In this document: piece after piece, positions 9,201-18,284 of the stretch
How the letters are laid out: each line of letters starts with the position of its first letter
How positions within the stretch are numbered: position 1 is the first letter of the stretch
NCBI GenBank assembly: GCA_014084085.1
Contig: NPFB01000039.1
Span: 86,170 to 137,208 of the forward strand
Source: Hondaea fermentalgiana
Taxonomy: Eukaryota; Sar; Bigyra; Thraustochytrida; Thraustochytriidae
Length of the DNA stretch: 51,039 nucleotides
Direction of reading: 5' to 3'
Translations under genes and position numbers: made by a program
The notes under the pieces: model-generated
The model's input: only the letters and a program-made list of their open reading frames with translations
What the model was told of the DNA's origin: nothing
Databases searched by the model: none

Positions 9201-12200
9201 ACTGAAGGGGACCCCAGTATCTGCCAAGTGGAAGATCCACTCCAGGAGGAACATAACGCTCTCCATCACTCGCCCCAACGCTGTCTTCCGGAACGATCAA
9301 CCGAAAGTTGGACGATTCCTTGATCGCGGCACCTGCATCGACAACTTTGCCGCCATCCATTTCGAGACCGAGACGCACGAGGGCATCTCCCGCAGGACGC
9401 GGAGGAAGGGTAAGAATTTTTGAAACTCGGTGCACCATGCCGTGCTCATCCGCCACATGCAGGCCCACGAGATCCTGCGCACGGGTGAGCTGCCGTCCAT
9501 GCACGCTGAGCAAGCTTGCATGAAGACGACGTTGGTCAGATGGGCGCAAATTTGGTCGCTCTTCACAAAAAGAGCTTCCATTGAGGTGACTTTGCGCATG
9601 AAGTAGCGGTGGCGCGAGTGAAAGCTCGCCCGAACTGCAGATGCTTCGGTCCTCGCGCTGAAGCCACTCGTTCATGTCAAGCGGGTGGAAGGTGGCAAAG
9701 GAATCCATGGCATCACCAAAGGGGGCTTGATTGCACATGTGCTGCGCCCAACGCTGAGAATGCAGCAGCTCTGGCGCCAAGCGAAGATCCTCGGGCAAAC
9801 TTTCGCTGCGGTACGCCGTTGTGCGACCATGTAGCAAGCCTGGCGTATCTGCGACGCCAAGGCGAATACGCTCCCACGCTGCATTGACAGCAAGCGTGAC
9901 GGCAATTGTGTCTGTGGCGACCTTGGCTTGATTGCGAATGCTCCACTCGACAGGCTTGCATCCCGCTCCCACTTCCGACGTGTTACTTGCAGAGACTGAG
10001 TTTGGAGACGCTGCGATGGACTGCTGCAGGCGAAGAATTCTCGACTCGAGGCAAGGCAAACGCCACGATTTTGCGGGGATTGCCCAGCTCATTGGATCCA
10101 CAACATCCATTCTCGCTTCCGTGTAGGGCGTGGAGACAGAGAGCAGTGCTGACGGTGCAGTCTCGGAAGCTGATGCCGAAGCCGAGGCCGAAGCCAAAGC
10201 CGGTACCGAGGCCGAGGCATGACTACTTTCCGTCTCGGAGGGAAGCCATTGCATATCGTCATCTTCGTAGTCGTCATCCTCCTCGTCTTCGCCTTCGTTT
10301 ACTTCTTCTTCCCCCTCTTCCTCTTCTTCTTCTTTCGTTTCTTCTCCACTTTCATTTCTTTCATGACCGATGGCGTCATCGTGCAGAGCCAAGGCAGTCT
10401 TCTTGGCACCGTTGTCGCGCTGGATGTGAGGACTGTGGGAGCGTAATTTTGAAGAGGCCGTGTGCGGCCGCAGACCGGGATTGTTAACGCCTTGCGCGAG
10501 GGCATCGTGAATGATACCCATTTGCTCCTCGACAGGAGCGTGGAGAGACGAGTTCGCGAGTAGAGGATCCACATCGAGGCCAAGGTAGCTCGCAGCGACA
10601 CGGACAACGGCGACAAACCGCGGGATGGAGACAAATCCAAGGTCAACAGTATCAAAGACGCGCCAGAGTCGAAAGCGCTCCCTTGTGCTGAGCTTATTCG
10701 CGCATCCCTGCGCCTCCTCGACGAGGATTGCGTTGACGACTTTGCTAAAGTCACCAACGGAGACAGTGCCGTCGCCGTTTGCATCAAAAGCGGCATACGC
10801 CTCGTCGAGGGGCAAACTGGTCTTCAAAATAGCCACGATGACGCGCTTGAGAACGCGCTTGGTAGCGTCTGCCGTGGGTGATTTCTGCAATGCCCACCAG
10901 AATCCCTGGAGGGCGCCTGCAGCCCCGCCATCACGCGAATCGGAGGCAACACCATGGCGTGGCATTTGCGTTATGTGACACATCTCCTCACCTGCATCGT
11001 TGACCCAGCGGACCGTGCCGTTGCCGGCGCGTGCAAGGCGTGACAAGGCCGTGTGCGCATTATCAGCAACGGGACCAACCACAGCGACGTTGACCACAAT
11101 GACGCTTCCTCCCGTTTTCGGTACCACGCATGAGCGAAACCGGGGCCCAGGGCTCGTTGGTAGTTTATGGCATCCCGTCTGGCGGCCACGCACCAGCTTT
11201 ACAAGAGCTCGGCCCTTGAAGTCTTGCAATGCGCATGGTGCAGGATGGCCCGATGGGCCTCGCGCATCAAGGGCACAAATGACGCAGACTTCACTGACGG
11301 CGTCATTGTTGAGCATGTCCATGAAAATTGTGCGCAAGACGCGAGGAGCCTGACTTTTTTGAACAGGCGTCCGCGTTATATCGTCGGGTAAATCATGTGT
11401 GTTCTGCAGCTGCTCGTGCTGCTGATGAAGAAAGGAAAATGCACGCCAATCGTCGACTTGTCGATGTAGAAAGTCCTCAATATCGTCCACGGCGCTGGTG
11501 GAGAGACGTTCGCAGCGATCTCGCCACTTTGCGGCCTTGACACCATCGCCAAAAACGACAAGGTTTACCTTATTGGTGCAAGCTGCCTCCGCCTTGCGAC
11601 GGAGATATGAGATGGTTTCTCGGGCTGCAAAGGCAATACGTGCTTCGCCAGAGGTCATTTTAGTCTCTGCCATTCCTGGGGAAAGATCGAGGATGACAAC
11701 AAAGGTGCACATGTCATCAATTCTACCCAAGAGCACGCTTGGGGACTCGGCGGCATGCGAGAGCGCGACAGGTGAGCCCCGAGACACAGTGCGAAAGTCT
11801 CTGCGAGGGGAGCCAAGCGCAACGCGCTTGCGATTTCTTGCCGCGACGCCGCTCGTACTGCGCGCAGACTTTGCAGATTGTGGTCGTGTGGGCGCAGCAG
11901 GTTTTTGAAGAAAGTCGTTCAACTTCGGCTCGAAATATGCGCAAAAGTCGTCGGCGCCGAGCAGACCTTCTGCGCGCGCGTCAAGACCCATGCGATGAAA
12001 TATTGGGTACATGTCTTGGTTGGAGAGCTCAGGGGCAACACCTTCAAGCCTCCGTATGGTCTCTGCAAAGGACAGTGAAGCTTGGCCTTTCCATATGTCG
12101 CGAGGCGATTCGCCCTTTTCTTGAAAGGCCCGGCAAAGGCATTCAATCGAATAGGCTTCGCGTGCGGCTAGCGTTCCACTGGCAGGTGCTGCTCGCGGGC

Positions 12201-12528
12201 CTTTGCCCTCGTACAGTATAGCGAAATCATGGCGAAAGTCAATTTGGCCATCATGATTGTGATCCAGACGAGCGAAAACTGCGCTTCGCTTGTCGTGCGG
12301 GATGAGAATGCCAAAGTTCTTGGCAAGGTTCTCAAAGATTTCCTTTTTGCGCACGGGTCGTGCTACGCTTTTGCGGTTTGGGTACTGGAGCCTTTCAAAG
12401 GCGCCGCCCATAGTGCTTTCTCGACTGAGGCCAGTCTTGATATCATCAACGTAGTCCTGAGCGGACATGTTGCCCTGCTTTTCTACAGCATCGAGGACAG
12501 CAAGGTCCGAGTCTACTCGGTGAGGCAT
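6229..12528 (-). CDS. Giant vWA-like / EF-hand protein of unknown function
   Basis: A single uninterrupted frame. The longest frame begins at a GTG (12585); the first ATG is at 12528 and gives 2,099 residues. Visible parts, in order: an EF-hand-like loop DHNHDGQIDF near residue 90; a serine/arginine/proline patch with RPQSAKSA near 230; a vWA-like domain from about 275 (FVVILDLSPGM) to about 520; a canonical EF-hand loop DANGDGTVSVGDF near 590; an acidic block of about 40 residues near 715-760; a long middle region with no recognisable domain; a helical, probably coiled-coil C-terminal third; and an acidic tail. The MIDAS-like motif reads D-L-S-P-G rather than D-x-S-x-S, so metal binding may be lost. 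RPxSA motifs are common in axonemal proteins and the organism may make zoospores, but a flagellar role is only a guess. Confidence 0.75.
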   Translation of the reverse strand: MPHRVDSDLAVLDAVEKQGNMSAQDYVDDIKTGLSRESTMGGAFERLQYPNRKSVARPVRKKEIFENLAKNFGILIPHDKRSAVFARLDHNHDGQIDFRHDFAILYEGKGPRAAPASGTLAAREAYSIECLCRAFQEKGESPRDIWKGQASLSFAETIRRLEGVAPELSNQDMYPIFHRMGLDARAEGLLGADDFCAYFEPKLNDFLQKPAAPTRPQSAKSARSTSGVAARNRKRVALGSPRRDFRTVSRGSPVALSHAAESPSVLLGRIDDMCTFVVILDLSPGMAETKMTSGEARIAFAARETISYLRRKAEAACTNKVNLVVFGDGVKAAKWRDRCERLSTSAVDDIEDFLHRQVDDWRAFSFLHQQHEQLQNTHDLPDDITRTPVQKSQAPRVLRTIFMDMLNNDAVSEVCVICALDARGPSGHPAPCALQDFKGRALVKLVRGRQTGCHKLPTSPGPRFRSCVVPKTGGSVIVVNVAVVGPVADNAHTALSRLARAGNGTVRWVNDAGEEMCHITQMPRHGVASDSRDGGAAGALQGFWWALQKSPTADATKRVLKRVIVAILKTSLPLDEAYAAFDANGDGTVSVGDFSKVVNAILVEEAQGCANKLSTRERFRLWRVFDTVDLGFVSIPRFVAVVRVAASYLGLDVDPLLANSSLHAPVEEQMGIIHDALAQGVNNPGLRPHTASSKLRSHSPHIQRDNGAKKTALALHDDAIGHERNESGEETKEEEEEEGEEEVNEGEDEEDDDYEDDDMQWLPSETESSHASASVPALASASASASASETAPSALLSVSTPYTEARMDVVDPMSWAIPAKSWRLPCLESRILRLQQSIAASPNSVSASNTSEVGAGCKPVEWSIRNQAKVATDTIAVTLAVNAAWERIRLGVADTPGLLHGRTTAYRSESLPEDLRLAPELLHSQRWAQHMCNQAPFGDAMDSFATFHPLDMNEWLQREDRSICSSGELSLAPPLLHAQSHLNGSSFCEERPNLRPSDQRRLHASLLSVHGRQLTRAQDLVGLHVADEHGMVHRVSKILTLPPRPAGDALVRLGLEMDGGKVVDAGAAIKESSNFRLIVPEDSVGASDGERYVPPGVDLPLGRYWGPLQCYSVGTLHGGFGLPSSAISAVTLELPAFVPFTHELDLASGVVDVGPEGYRREVDLASETIRNLPVKRFRGLCIRAGRVGPSADLLTLYKLDRSLATSRNSAANKIMSMGSIIARIRGPDSLQSLWVTEVPPSWLHSSELLATCRVLWNTCRQQGAHRTASGRVELTLPQLDVHSGFVPVDGLPGTRQSTSFTLDVAGCELSSCCGIACALARPSQDGSDQDPDAVPIQALDPLVQERETSEMMLADDRFVFSKPLLCFMTNGQELLSAFIAGQDGWALAKSGPANLGKGNDVQGPRLSVRTSLRLRSHHNKLRSPTKDLPDPGSPNMTGLKRTHGGPGPTLYRIPDGATTEECMIIIAQTIAETIQATHTATSLGQFFDALAEVCSTGAPDGRNGAPKALNRKALTTGLRRTLGIKMNWSQFDAVFLLLGAGSTEVSKDRFVKAFTRRIMRITDSVLDADAAATGDALVTKAEPEALESLASLQAVTRSDRQWLRETLGGLVDALEGQGHSPATLFPNGASAAEFVRYLSNLDTQLSKQDLYKLLSAVDTGFVRKLDSWLDFGNMLSAVYMERLRDLQVLRAARSGTMRTRAIDYHVARIERMLRHQETSLHEARMFKHSIPMHVLEAIGNADRLCKRLMGLCAKYAHESDLVRSGNAKQVLAGNAVTLETLQTLQDEARRAEQTAERALSDFEAKVNRAPQVSEEAARIARNDLVSPWLHVAFRNGTAIKKAAHGPFATLLRRAGIAVSTDRGPHEEDREFRLQRLRSMVAKTEVRLAREDAAQRRAEASNATSSLNFADRNAARLVRIQWQPHGPTRPLSAKASPARSLLAEPTLKDGMRQLTDSMQQPQTKVHRTPKHITVDARQISFGSVRDLMMDSESDPESESGMDPSLETKFRGATTDNSKTGSSHLGAESTWTLTSSGGNGGGGDDDIVKQATEITGPPPAYKPTTTEASNKSVDDQAEGNPSEDGYEDEEYSEAEFEDEEA

Positions 12529-12891
12529 TCTATTCTCTCCTTGCGCAGGCTCCTTTTTCTCCTTGCCCTCTGCACGGGACCGCACGGACCCCGCGCAAAG
12601 CTACCAAGCACGCAGCGATGGGGAGAGATGGGTATTGAAGGATGAGAAGGAAGGGTTTGTTGCTCCGTGCTCACGTCGTCGTAGCGCGCCTCTGGGAAAT
12701 GCTCGAACTTTGTTAACAAAGGTCGATTCTATGGTTCGCAACAACGAGCTTGCTTGCACACCCAAGACAGCAGCAAAGTAATTAGCCCCGCTAGCTAGCC
12801 AAGTAGCTAGCTGGCCAACCAGCTAGCCGACCAGGCAGCCAGCTAGCTGCAACTCCTGTTTGCCTCTCTGGCAAGCGCTTGTCAAAAAAGC

Positions 12892-12927
<36 letters not shown>

Positions 12928-13346
12928 TTGCTTGAGCTGTCCGATAGGAGGCCTTGCCCAAAGCTCATGAAATCCTCCTTCCTCAGACAGACACGCCAAG
13001 CGATCTAGCTAGCTAGTCGCTAGGCGTAGCGCTAGAGCCTTTTGCGTCGCCCGTCGAGATAACGCTGCGTTTTGTTCGCCTCCCGCAGACGATCATCGCT
13101 TCTCGAGGAGCACATCGAATCGCGTCATCCGGGCAAAGAAGAATGTGTCCGTTGAGGATTATCGTGCACGGTAAAAGAAGATGCGCGCGGCTTTCGCCGA
13201 TCTCTAGGACAGTGACAAGGATGGCAGCGCCTCGTGATGTAGACTGATCGGTTCGGCGCTGCCATTGCGACGGGCGCGCGCGGCCGCCGCGGTAGTGTAT
13301 ACCGCGGCGACAGTAGCGCTCCAGTCTTGCGCTTGTGGTATAGACT
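12529..13346. other. Divergent promoter region with CTAG and AAGC repeats
   Basis: This 818 bp lies between the starts of the vWA/EF-hand gene (-) and the glycosyltransferase (+). From 12784 to 12850 the word AGCTAGC recurs at least six times with slight variation. A run of AAGC tetranucleotides follows at 12888-12934. Another CTAGCTAGCTAG lies at about 13004-13014. The open frames in the distal part have no recognisable product. Confidence 0.6.
12888..12934. repeat. AAGC tetranucleotide repeat ending in a palindrome
   Basis: About nine AAGC/CAAG units end in CAAGCAAGCTTGCTTG (12919-12934), an exact inverted repeat centred on a HindIII-type site. The same tetranucleotide recurs near 2061-2108, 44842-44860 and 49899-49920. 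Confidence 0.85.
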
Positions 13347-14915
13347 ATGGGTAGTACTCTAAGAAGAATAAGGGCAAGCTCGAACCGTTCTGCGGTGGTG
13401 CAGCAGCCCAGAGCTCCGCAAGCCCCGCGAGCCCGGCGAGCCCCGCGAGCTCCACGAGCTCCAAGAGACAAAGCGCAACGAAGATCTGAAGGGTATAGCA
13501 TTAGACTCGCACTGCTAAGTCTGGTCGTATTGATGTTTTGGCGAAGCTGTAGCGGCAATCTTGGTAGTGAAAATGATGAGCATCAAAAGCGGCAAGAGGC
13601 CGCAACGCTCTTGCGTGAGCTCGTATCGAATGACGAGGTGATTCCCGTCGTGGTGATTTGCCACTCGCGCGTCGAGGTATTTCGCGAGTCACTTGCTTCG
13701 CTCCTTGGAGACGTGCGTGGGCTCGATCCTCGCAAAGTTCTCGTGGCACAGGACGGGACGAACTCAGAGGTCGCAGCCGTGGCGCGCGACGAGTTTGGGC
13801 TTGCACTTGTGCAACGCAACCGCGATCAAGATGCAATCACGCCGCGGGGCAACTGGGGCAGAGAGCGAGGGGCTGGCGCACACATTGCTGCGCAATACCG
13901 GTTTGCTATTGATGCCGGGTTTGCGCACTTTCCAAGCGCACCGGCGCTGATTTTGGCAGAGGATGATCTGGTGTATTCCCCAGATTTTGCCGAGTTTCTT
14001 ACACGTGCTGCGGCACTCGTGGCCGAGGATGAGAGCTTGTGGATTGCAAGCGCGTGGAATGACAACGGATACCGTGGCGTGGCACGCGACTTGAGACGCG
14101 TCTTGCGCACGGATTTCTTCCCTGGGCTCGGATGGACAATGCAGCGCAGTCTGTGGCGACAGGAGCTACGCCTTGCGTGGCCCTCTGATCACTATGACTG
14201 GCACTTGCGCAAAGCTGAAGTGGCCAAGGGGCGGGAATGTCTGTATCCCGAGGTCGCTAGGGTGGCGCATCGAGGTTGGGAAGGATCGTTTATGGATTTT
14301 ACGCATCATGTACGACACTTTGCAGGCATTGTGCACGCACAGGACGCTCGCTATCGATGGCGCGACGATGATATATCTGTCGGACGTGAGGATGCTTACG
14401 ATGCCGCGCTTGCCTTGACGTTGGCGCATCGAGCCTGGCATGTGCGACATGGCGAGGATCTCTTGAGTGCTCTGACGTGGATCCCCGGGGCCGTCCTTGT
14501 AATTTGGCACCGCTCGAGTCTGGACCCGCGAATGAACTTTCGATTCAGACCTTTGGCACGGCGTCTGGGGATTTGGGAGGATCCCCGGCGCGGAGCGCGA
14601 CGTGGTGTTCACGAGCTCTGGCTCAGAAATGCGCGAGTGATCCTCATGAACGTCTTTGATGTCCAGGAGAAGACTCAAAAAATGCAGGACCGAAGAGGAC
14701 CTCAGGGCAGACCGATGCCGCCGTTGGCGTCCAGAGCGCCTCTAGCGGGGGCGCGGTGGCTGGCACGGCTCGGGCCAGACGTAGGAGTGCGCATCTTTGC
14801 TTCGGGGCGTGAGATTGCCAATGAGATGGACGAATCTAGCCTGGGACCACCTTTCCGGAATAGTGGCCAAATGTGTGAAAAACCAGAGCCGCAGAGTAAA
14901 AGACGGCGCCCATGA
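13347..14915 (+). CDS. GT13 family glycosyltransferase, GnT-I-like (type II membrane protein)
   Basis: 522 residues. A basic N-terminal tail with repeated RAP words leads into a single hydrophobic anchor near residues 53-66 (LALLSLVVLMFW), the layout of a Golgi type II enzyme. The lumenal part carries the GT13 landmarks: PVVVICHSR at the start of the nucleotide-binding fold, the metal-binding ILAEDDLVYSPDF, SAWNDNG, RTDFFPGLGW, the WPSDHYDWH segment whose aspartate aligns with the GnT-I catalytic base, and ECLYPEVAR. GnT-I adds GlcNAc in beta-1,2 linkage to the alpha-1,3 arm of Man5 N-glycans; POMGNT1 is the other family branch and cannot be excluded. The last 27 codons overlap, in antisense, the end of the convergent MFS gene. 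Confidence 0.8.
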   Translation: MGSTLRRIRASSNRSAVVQQPRAPQAPRARRAPRAPRAPRDKAQRRSEGYSIRLALLSLVVLMFWRSCSGNLGSENDEHQKRQEAATLLRELVSNDEVIPVVVICHSRVEVFRESLASLLGDVRGLDPRKVLVAQDGTNSEVAAVARDEFGLALVQRNRDQDAITPRGNWGRERGAGAHIAAQYRFAIDAGFAHFPSAPALILAEDDLVYSPDFAEFLTRAAALVAEDESLWIASAWNDNGYRGVARDLRRVLRTDFFPGLGWTMQRSLWRQELRLAWPSDHYDWHLRKAEVAKGRECLYPEVARVAHRGWEGSFMDFTHHVRHFAGIVHAQDARYRWRDDDISVGREDAYDAALALTLAHRAWHVRHGEDLLSALTWIPGAVLVIWHRSSLDPRMNFRFRPLARRLGIWEDPRRGARRGVHELWLRNARVILMNVFDVQEKTQKMQDRRGPQGRPMPPLASRAPLAGARWLARLGPDVGVRIFASGREIANEMDESSLGPPFRNSGQMCEKPEPQSKRRRP

Positions 14916-16206
14916 CGAGAAAGACGGCCTCCCAGGACCCCGTGGCCTCTTTAATGTAGGCGACCGTGGGTACGCCAATGATGCCAGCAAATGCAGCGAG
15001 CGTGTTGCTAATAGACTGCAAACGACCGACGTATTCTGGAGCGGCAACGTCGAGCTTGGCAGCTTCGTAGCCGGCCACGGGTCCTGCGCCGTTGCAGGCG
15101 AGCGCGAGACACATGTACGTGATGGCAGAAAAGACCCACGAGGAGGTCGTAATGAGAAGCATGAAGGTTCCTGCGCCGACAAAGCCCGTGATGGTAGAAA
15201 TGCGTCGCACCGTGGACAGTGGAAGCTCCCCGCGCGCGATAAAGCGATCTGCATGAGTTGACGTGAACGTGACGGCGACGCCCATGACAATGTACGGCAG
15301 ACATGAAAGGGCGAGCGAGGAGCCGCCGAGATCAAAAGCCTCCTCAAAGTACGTTGGAAGCCAGCTCATGAGCACAAAGGCGGCAATGTTGTGGCAAAAG
15401 TGGGCGTAAAAGATGGCGCCAACCACTTTGTGGCAAACAATAAGACGCGCCTGCTGCAGCAAAGTGGGGCCTTCGCTCGGCGCACTGGGCTTGGCGCGCA
15501 TGAGCGAAGGTGTAGCCGGAGCGCGCGGCGGCATACAGGGCAACGCCGTGGTTCCATCGGGAATGTCAATGTAGTAGGCGAAGAGGCCCCAGCAGAGCAC
15601 CCAGAGCATGCCTAGGGATCCAAAAAAGTAAAAGACGGAAGACCAGTGAAAGTGGTGCATCATGACGGGCGAGGCGGCAAACGAAAAGACGGCGCCACCA
15701 AAAACGCCAAAGTTGATGGATCCCAGGGCCCGGGAGCGCTCATCCTTGGGGACCCGACTGGCAAAGAGGTGATAAATCACAGGGAAAGTGCTCCCTTCGC
15801 AGATGCCGAGCAGGATGCGCCCGTAGACGACGTAGGTGTGCGAGTAGCGAGCGAGCAGAGGCACAATGAGAGTCGAAATGCTCCACGCAAAGGCGGCGAC
15901 GCCAAGGACGACGTGTCCGCCGTATTTTTGAGCGAGATAGGCGCCTGGAATCTGCGACCAAATGTAGCCCCAGAAGAATGCGGCGAGCACGGACGCGCGC
16001 TGGTGCATGTCCCACTGTAGCTCTTTGGACATTTCTGTCACAGCGACACTCATGTTGACCCTGTCGCAATAGCTGAGCGCTGTGCAAAAGCTGCACAGAA
16101 TCACGAGCAGGCGTCTTCGCTCAATGTAGAGCGGGTCTTCCTGTTCTCGCTTCGCCTCCGTCTTGGCGGCCATGCCAGCTTCGAGCGAGGCTGCGCTCGC
16201 TTTCAT
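14836..16206 (-). CDS. MFS transporter, anion:cation symporter (SLC17-like)
   Basis: The frame is open from 16452, but the codons before 16206 start at a non-ATG and include a low-complexity His-Ala run. The first in-frame ATG (16206) gives 456 residues and a normal short N-terminal tail. Twelve hydrophobic segments are visible. CDRVNMSVAVTEM in TM1 and GICEGSTFPVIYHLFA in TM4 are typical of the SLC17/ACS group (phosphate, vesicular glutamate, sialin-like and plant PHT4 carriers), which use H+ or Na+ gradients to move organic or inorganic anions. The substrate is not readable. The final helix and tail are encoded opposite the 3' end of the glycosyltransferase gene, an 80-bp coding overlap. 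Confidence 0.85.
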   Translation of the reverse strand: MKASAASLEAGMAAKTEAKREQEDPLYIERRRLLVILCSFCTALSYCDRVNMSVAVTEMSKELQWDMHQRASVLAAFFWGYIWSQIPGAYLAQKYGGHVVLGVAAFAWSISTLIVPLLARYSHTYVVYGRILLGICEGSTFPVIYHLFASRVPKDERSRALGSINFGVFGGAVFSFAASPVMMHHFHWSSVFYFFGSLGMLWVLCWGLFAYYIDIPDGTTALPCMPPRAPATPSLMRAKPSAPSEGPTLLQQARLIVCHKVVGAIFYAHFCHNIAAFVLMSWLPTYFEEAFDLGGSSLALSCLPYIVMGVAVTFTSTHADRFIARGELPLSTVRRISTITGFVGAGTFMLLITTSSWVFSAITYMCLALACNGAGPVAGYEAAKLDVAAPEYVGRLQSISNTLAAFAGIIGVPTVAYIKEATGSWEAVFLVMGAVFYSAALVFHTFGHYSGKVVPG

Positions 16207-16914
16207 CGTGATCCCCTCGTTGCGCCTCCCTGTCAACAACCCCAGTCGGTCTCTGCGAGCGGCTCCTTGCTTGCCTCGCTGTTTGCTGCCGCTGGCGCCT
16301 GCTTCCCGACAACGCCTGCCGTCCGCCGTTCGAGCTCGCACCAGGAGCCAAGTCGCGTCGGCGCGCGTGGCGTGCGCGTGCGCGTGCGCGTGCGCAACAA
16401 CACGAGACTCTGCTGCCCCGGGCGGGCGCGCCCCAAAGGCCGATCGTCGCAAGGGTTTTGTGAGGGAGGGTTTGCAAAGGTGTTTTTGCTCGAAAAAGCA
16501 ACGGCGTCATCAGGCACAGATCACATGATGGGAAAGCAATGGAGTAAGATGTGGTAAAGATGAAAGAATTTTCTACTGATCGAAAGCATGCTGACACGTC
16601 GAGGCCTGGTCGCGGCTCTTTCATCCTGCTTGAGGGTACCACGCGGCCAAGAAGCGCGGAGGATCAACCTCTTATTTTTTGGGGGGATGTGGTAAATCCA
16701 ACCCAATTGCAATGCAGCAGAGAACGTAGAGGATCGAGCTCTCTTTGATACATTGTGAGTCCCAGTGCGGCAACAGATGTATTATTCCTTTTGATCTTTC
16801 TCTTGCTCTTCACGTTTGCAAAAGTCGCTCTGTCGCGATGCGCTACGTTCGGGAGACTGACATTCCGAGAACGAATTTGTCAGCCTAGGGTTTTAGAAGT
16901 TACATTTATTTTGT
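16207..16914. other. Intergenic: MFS 5' side and ankyrin-gene 3' side
   Basis: No further gene is supported. The part next to the transporter is very GC-rich and remains open in its frame up to 16452, which looks like a GC-driven 5' leader. It includes the GCGTGC repeat at 16371-16396. The distal part (16550-16900) is AT-richer, fitting a 3' UTR. Confidence 0.55.
16371..16396. repeat. GCGTGC repeat (alternating purine-pyrimidine)
   Basis: About four GCGTGC units form a 25-bp strictly alternating purine-pyrimidine tract in the 5' leader of the MFS gene. If translated on the minus strand it reads His-Ala repeats. Such tracts can adopt Z-DNA. Confidence 0.8.
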
Positions 16915-17967
16915 TCACGGATTAGCAGTTTCTGGTCGCAAAAGTTTGCGAAGCTCCATGGCACCTTCGGCGTGATTGGCTCGCGTCGGTCGAGGCGCAA
17001 CTTCGTGCGGAATGTCTCCCCAGCGATCCATCACACGACGACTCGCGCCACTGGCGATCAGAAGCTCAGCGACATCATAGGCATCGCGCGAGCCTGCTAC
17101 GGCCGCGAGATGTAAGGGAGTCCAGCCGTTTGTATTTTCTCGGGCATGAAGCTGCGCGCCGTGCTGCAATAGGAACTCACAAAACTTGGCGTGACAACGC
17201 GCTGCTGCCCAGTGCAGTGACGTCCAGCCGTGGCGATCGGTTCCATTGACGCTGAGGTCTTCAACTCCCATATCGCCAGCCTCTTGCTGAAGCAAGGTCT
17301 CGGCACGGCGCACATCGCCATGAAATGCGCAGCGAAGAAGAGTTTTGTTTCCATCTTCACTAAGCAATGGTCGTGTGTCTTCGGGATCGTGTGGTTCTCT
17401 TGGATCAAGATTGGGATCTTCGGTCTCTTTGTCATTTTGCAGATGATCATCTTCGTCACCCGTTGACCCAGCATTTTCGGGTCTGTGCGATTCTTCCTTG
17501 CCGATTTGCTCTGCTGCTTCGCGAAGTGTCGCAGCTTGCTTTGACCCGGTAGTGTCGTCGAAATCATCGTCGGCATAGGCATCATTGTTGTCGTCCTCGT
17601 CCCCTTGCGCGTTGTCCGAATTTTCGTCGTCGGGGTGATTTTCCGCCAAGGTTTCTTTGGCAGCCTCTTGAAGTTTGGCGGACGTCGCGTCTCTCTCTTC
17701 TTGCACGTCTTGCGCGGCAGCGCGGAGTGCCTTTGCAGTCGGCGAGTCATCCACGGGCGTGTCTCCGGCCGCGCGGCCGCTATCGCGGGCTGCGTCTTTT
17801 TCTACTAATGTCGTGGATTGGCCGTGCGGGTTGGAGGTGGCGGTGGCGGTGGCGGTGGCGGTGGCGGTGGCGGCGGCGGCGACGGGCATGGGCCTCGTGC
17901 CTCGTGGAGGGCGACCTGCGGCGGCCCCTTCCGGGCGCCGCGGACTTGTTGCCGATGGAGGCGCCAT
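16915..17967 (-). CDS. Ankyrin-repeat protein with acidic disordered N-terminus
   Basis: The first ATG at 17967 gives 350 residues; an earlier non-ATG start at 18003 would add 12. Residues 1-210 are low complexity: a Pro/Arg-rich start, an Ala-Thr repeat encoded by a GCGGTG-type hexamer tract (17835-17880), then an Asp/Glu-rich stretch. The C-terminal 130 residues hold two clear ankyrin repeats (GWTSLHWAAARC and GWTPLHLAAVAG) plus degenerate flanking ones (LLRCAFHGDVRRAETLL before, DRWGDIPHEVA after). Ankyrin repeats bind partner proteins; no catalytic domain is present. The partner is unknown. The gene lies in a minus-strand run with the two MGST3-like genes and the MFS gene, without evidence of co-regulation. 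Confidence 0.78.
   Translation of the reverse strand: MAPPSATSPRRPEGAAAGRPPRGTRPMPVAAAATATATATATATSNPHGQSTTLVEKDAARDSGRAAGDTPVDDSPTAKALRAAAQDVQEERDATSAKLQEAAKETLAENHPDDENSDNAQGDEDDNNDAYADDDFDDTTGSKQAATLREAAEQIGKEESHRPENAGSTGDEDDHLQNDKETEDPNLDPREPHDPEDTRPLLSEDGNKTLLRCAFHGDVRRAETLLQQEAGDMGVEDLSVNGTDRHGWTSLHWAAARCHAKFCEFLLQHGAQLHARENTNGWTPLHLAAVAGSRDAYDVAELLIASGASRRVMDRWGDIPHEVAPRPTRANHAEGAMELRKLLRPETANP
17835..17880. repeat. GCGGTG hexanucleotide repeat inside the ankyrin gene
   Basis: About seven GGCGGT units encode an Ala-Thr run (residues roughly 30-44) in the minus-strand reading. As the period is six bases, length changes would not break the frame. Confidence 0.85.
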
Positions 17968-18284
17968 TCTTTCTTTCGCGAATGCGGCCGGGCTGGTTGT
18001 CAACGTTCTGGCGGGCTAGCGTAAAACGTAACGCACATGACATTACTGTGTGGCATACAAACGCCTTGGATGGGCACATGAAGCTTTATGATCATAGTGG
18101 GCGCGATTCCATTTGGGGCGATGATGATAGATGGCCGAAGATTTGCTCCCAGGGGTCAATGGGGAGGAAAGCCAACAAGAAATGTGAGACATCAAGACAC
18201 GGAGCGCGACGTTAGCCAGGACGACAAGAGTCCTGATGATTGCATCCAACATATTCACCAAGTGAGACAAACAAACGATTGTAT
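17968..18284. other. Intergenic: ankyrin 5' side and MGST3-like 3' side
   Basis: This 317 bp holds the start region of the ankyrin gene and the 3' flank of the first MGST3-like gene. No gene or striking element was recognised. Confidence 0.55.
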
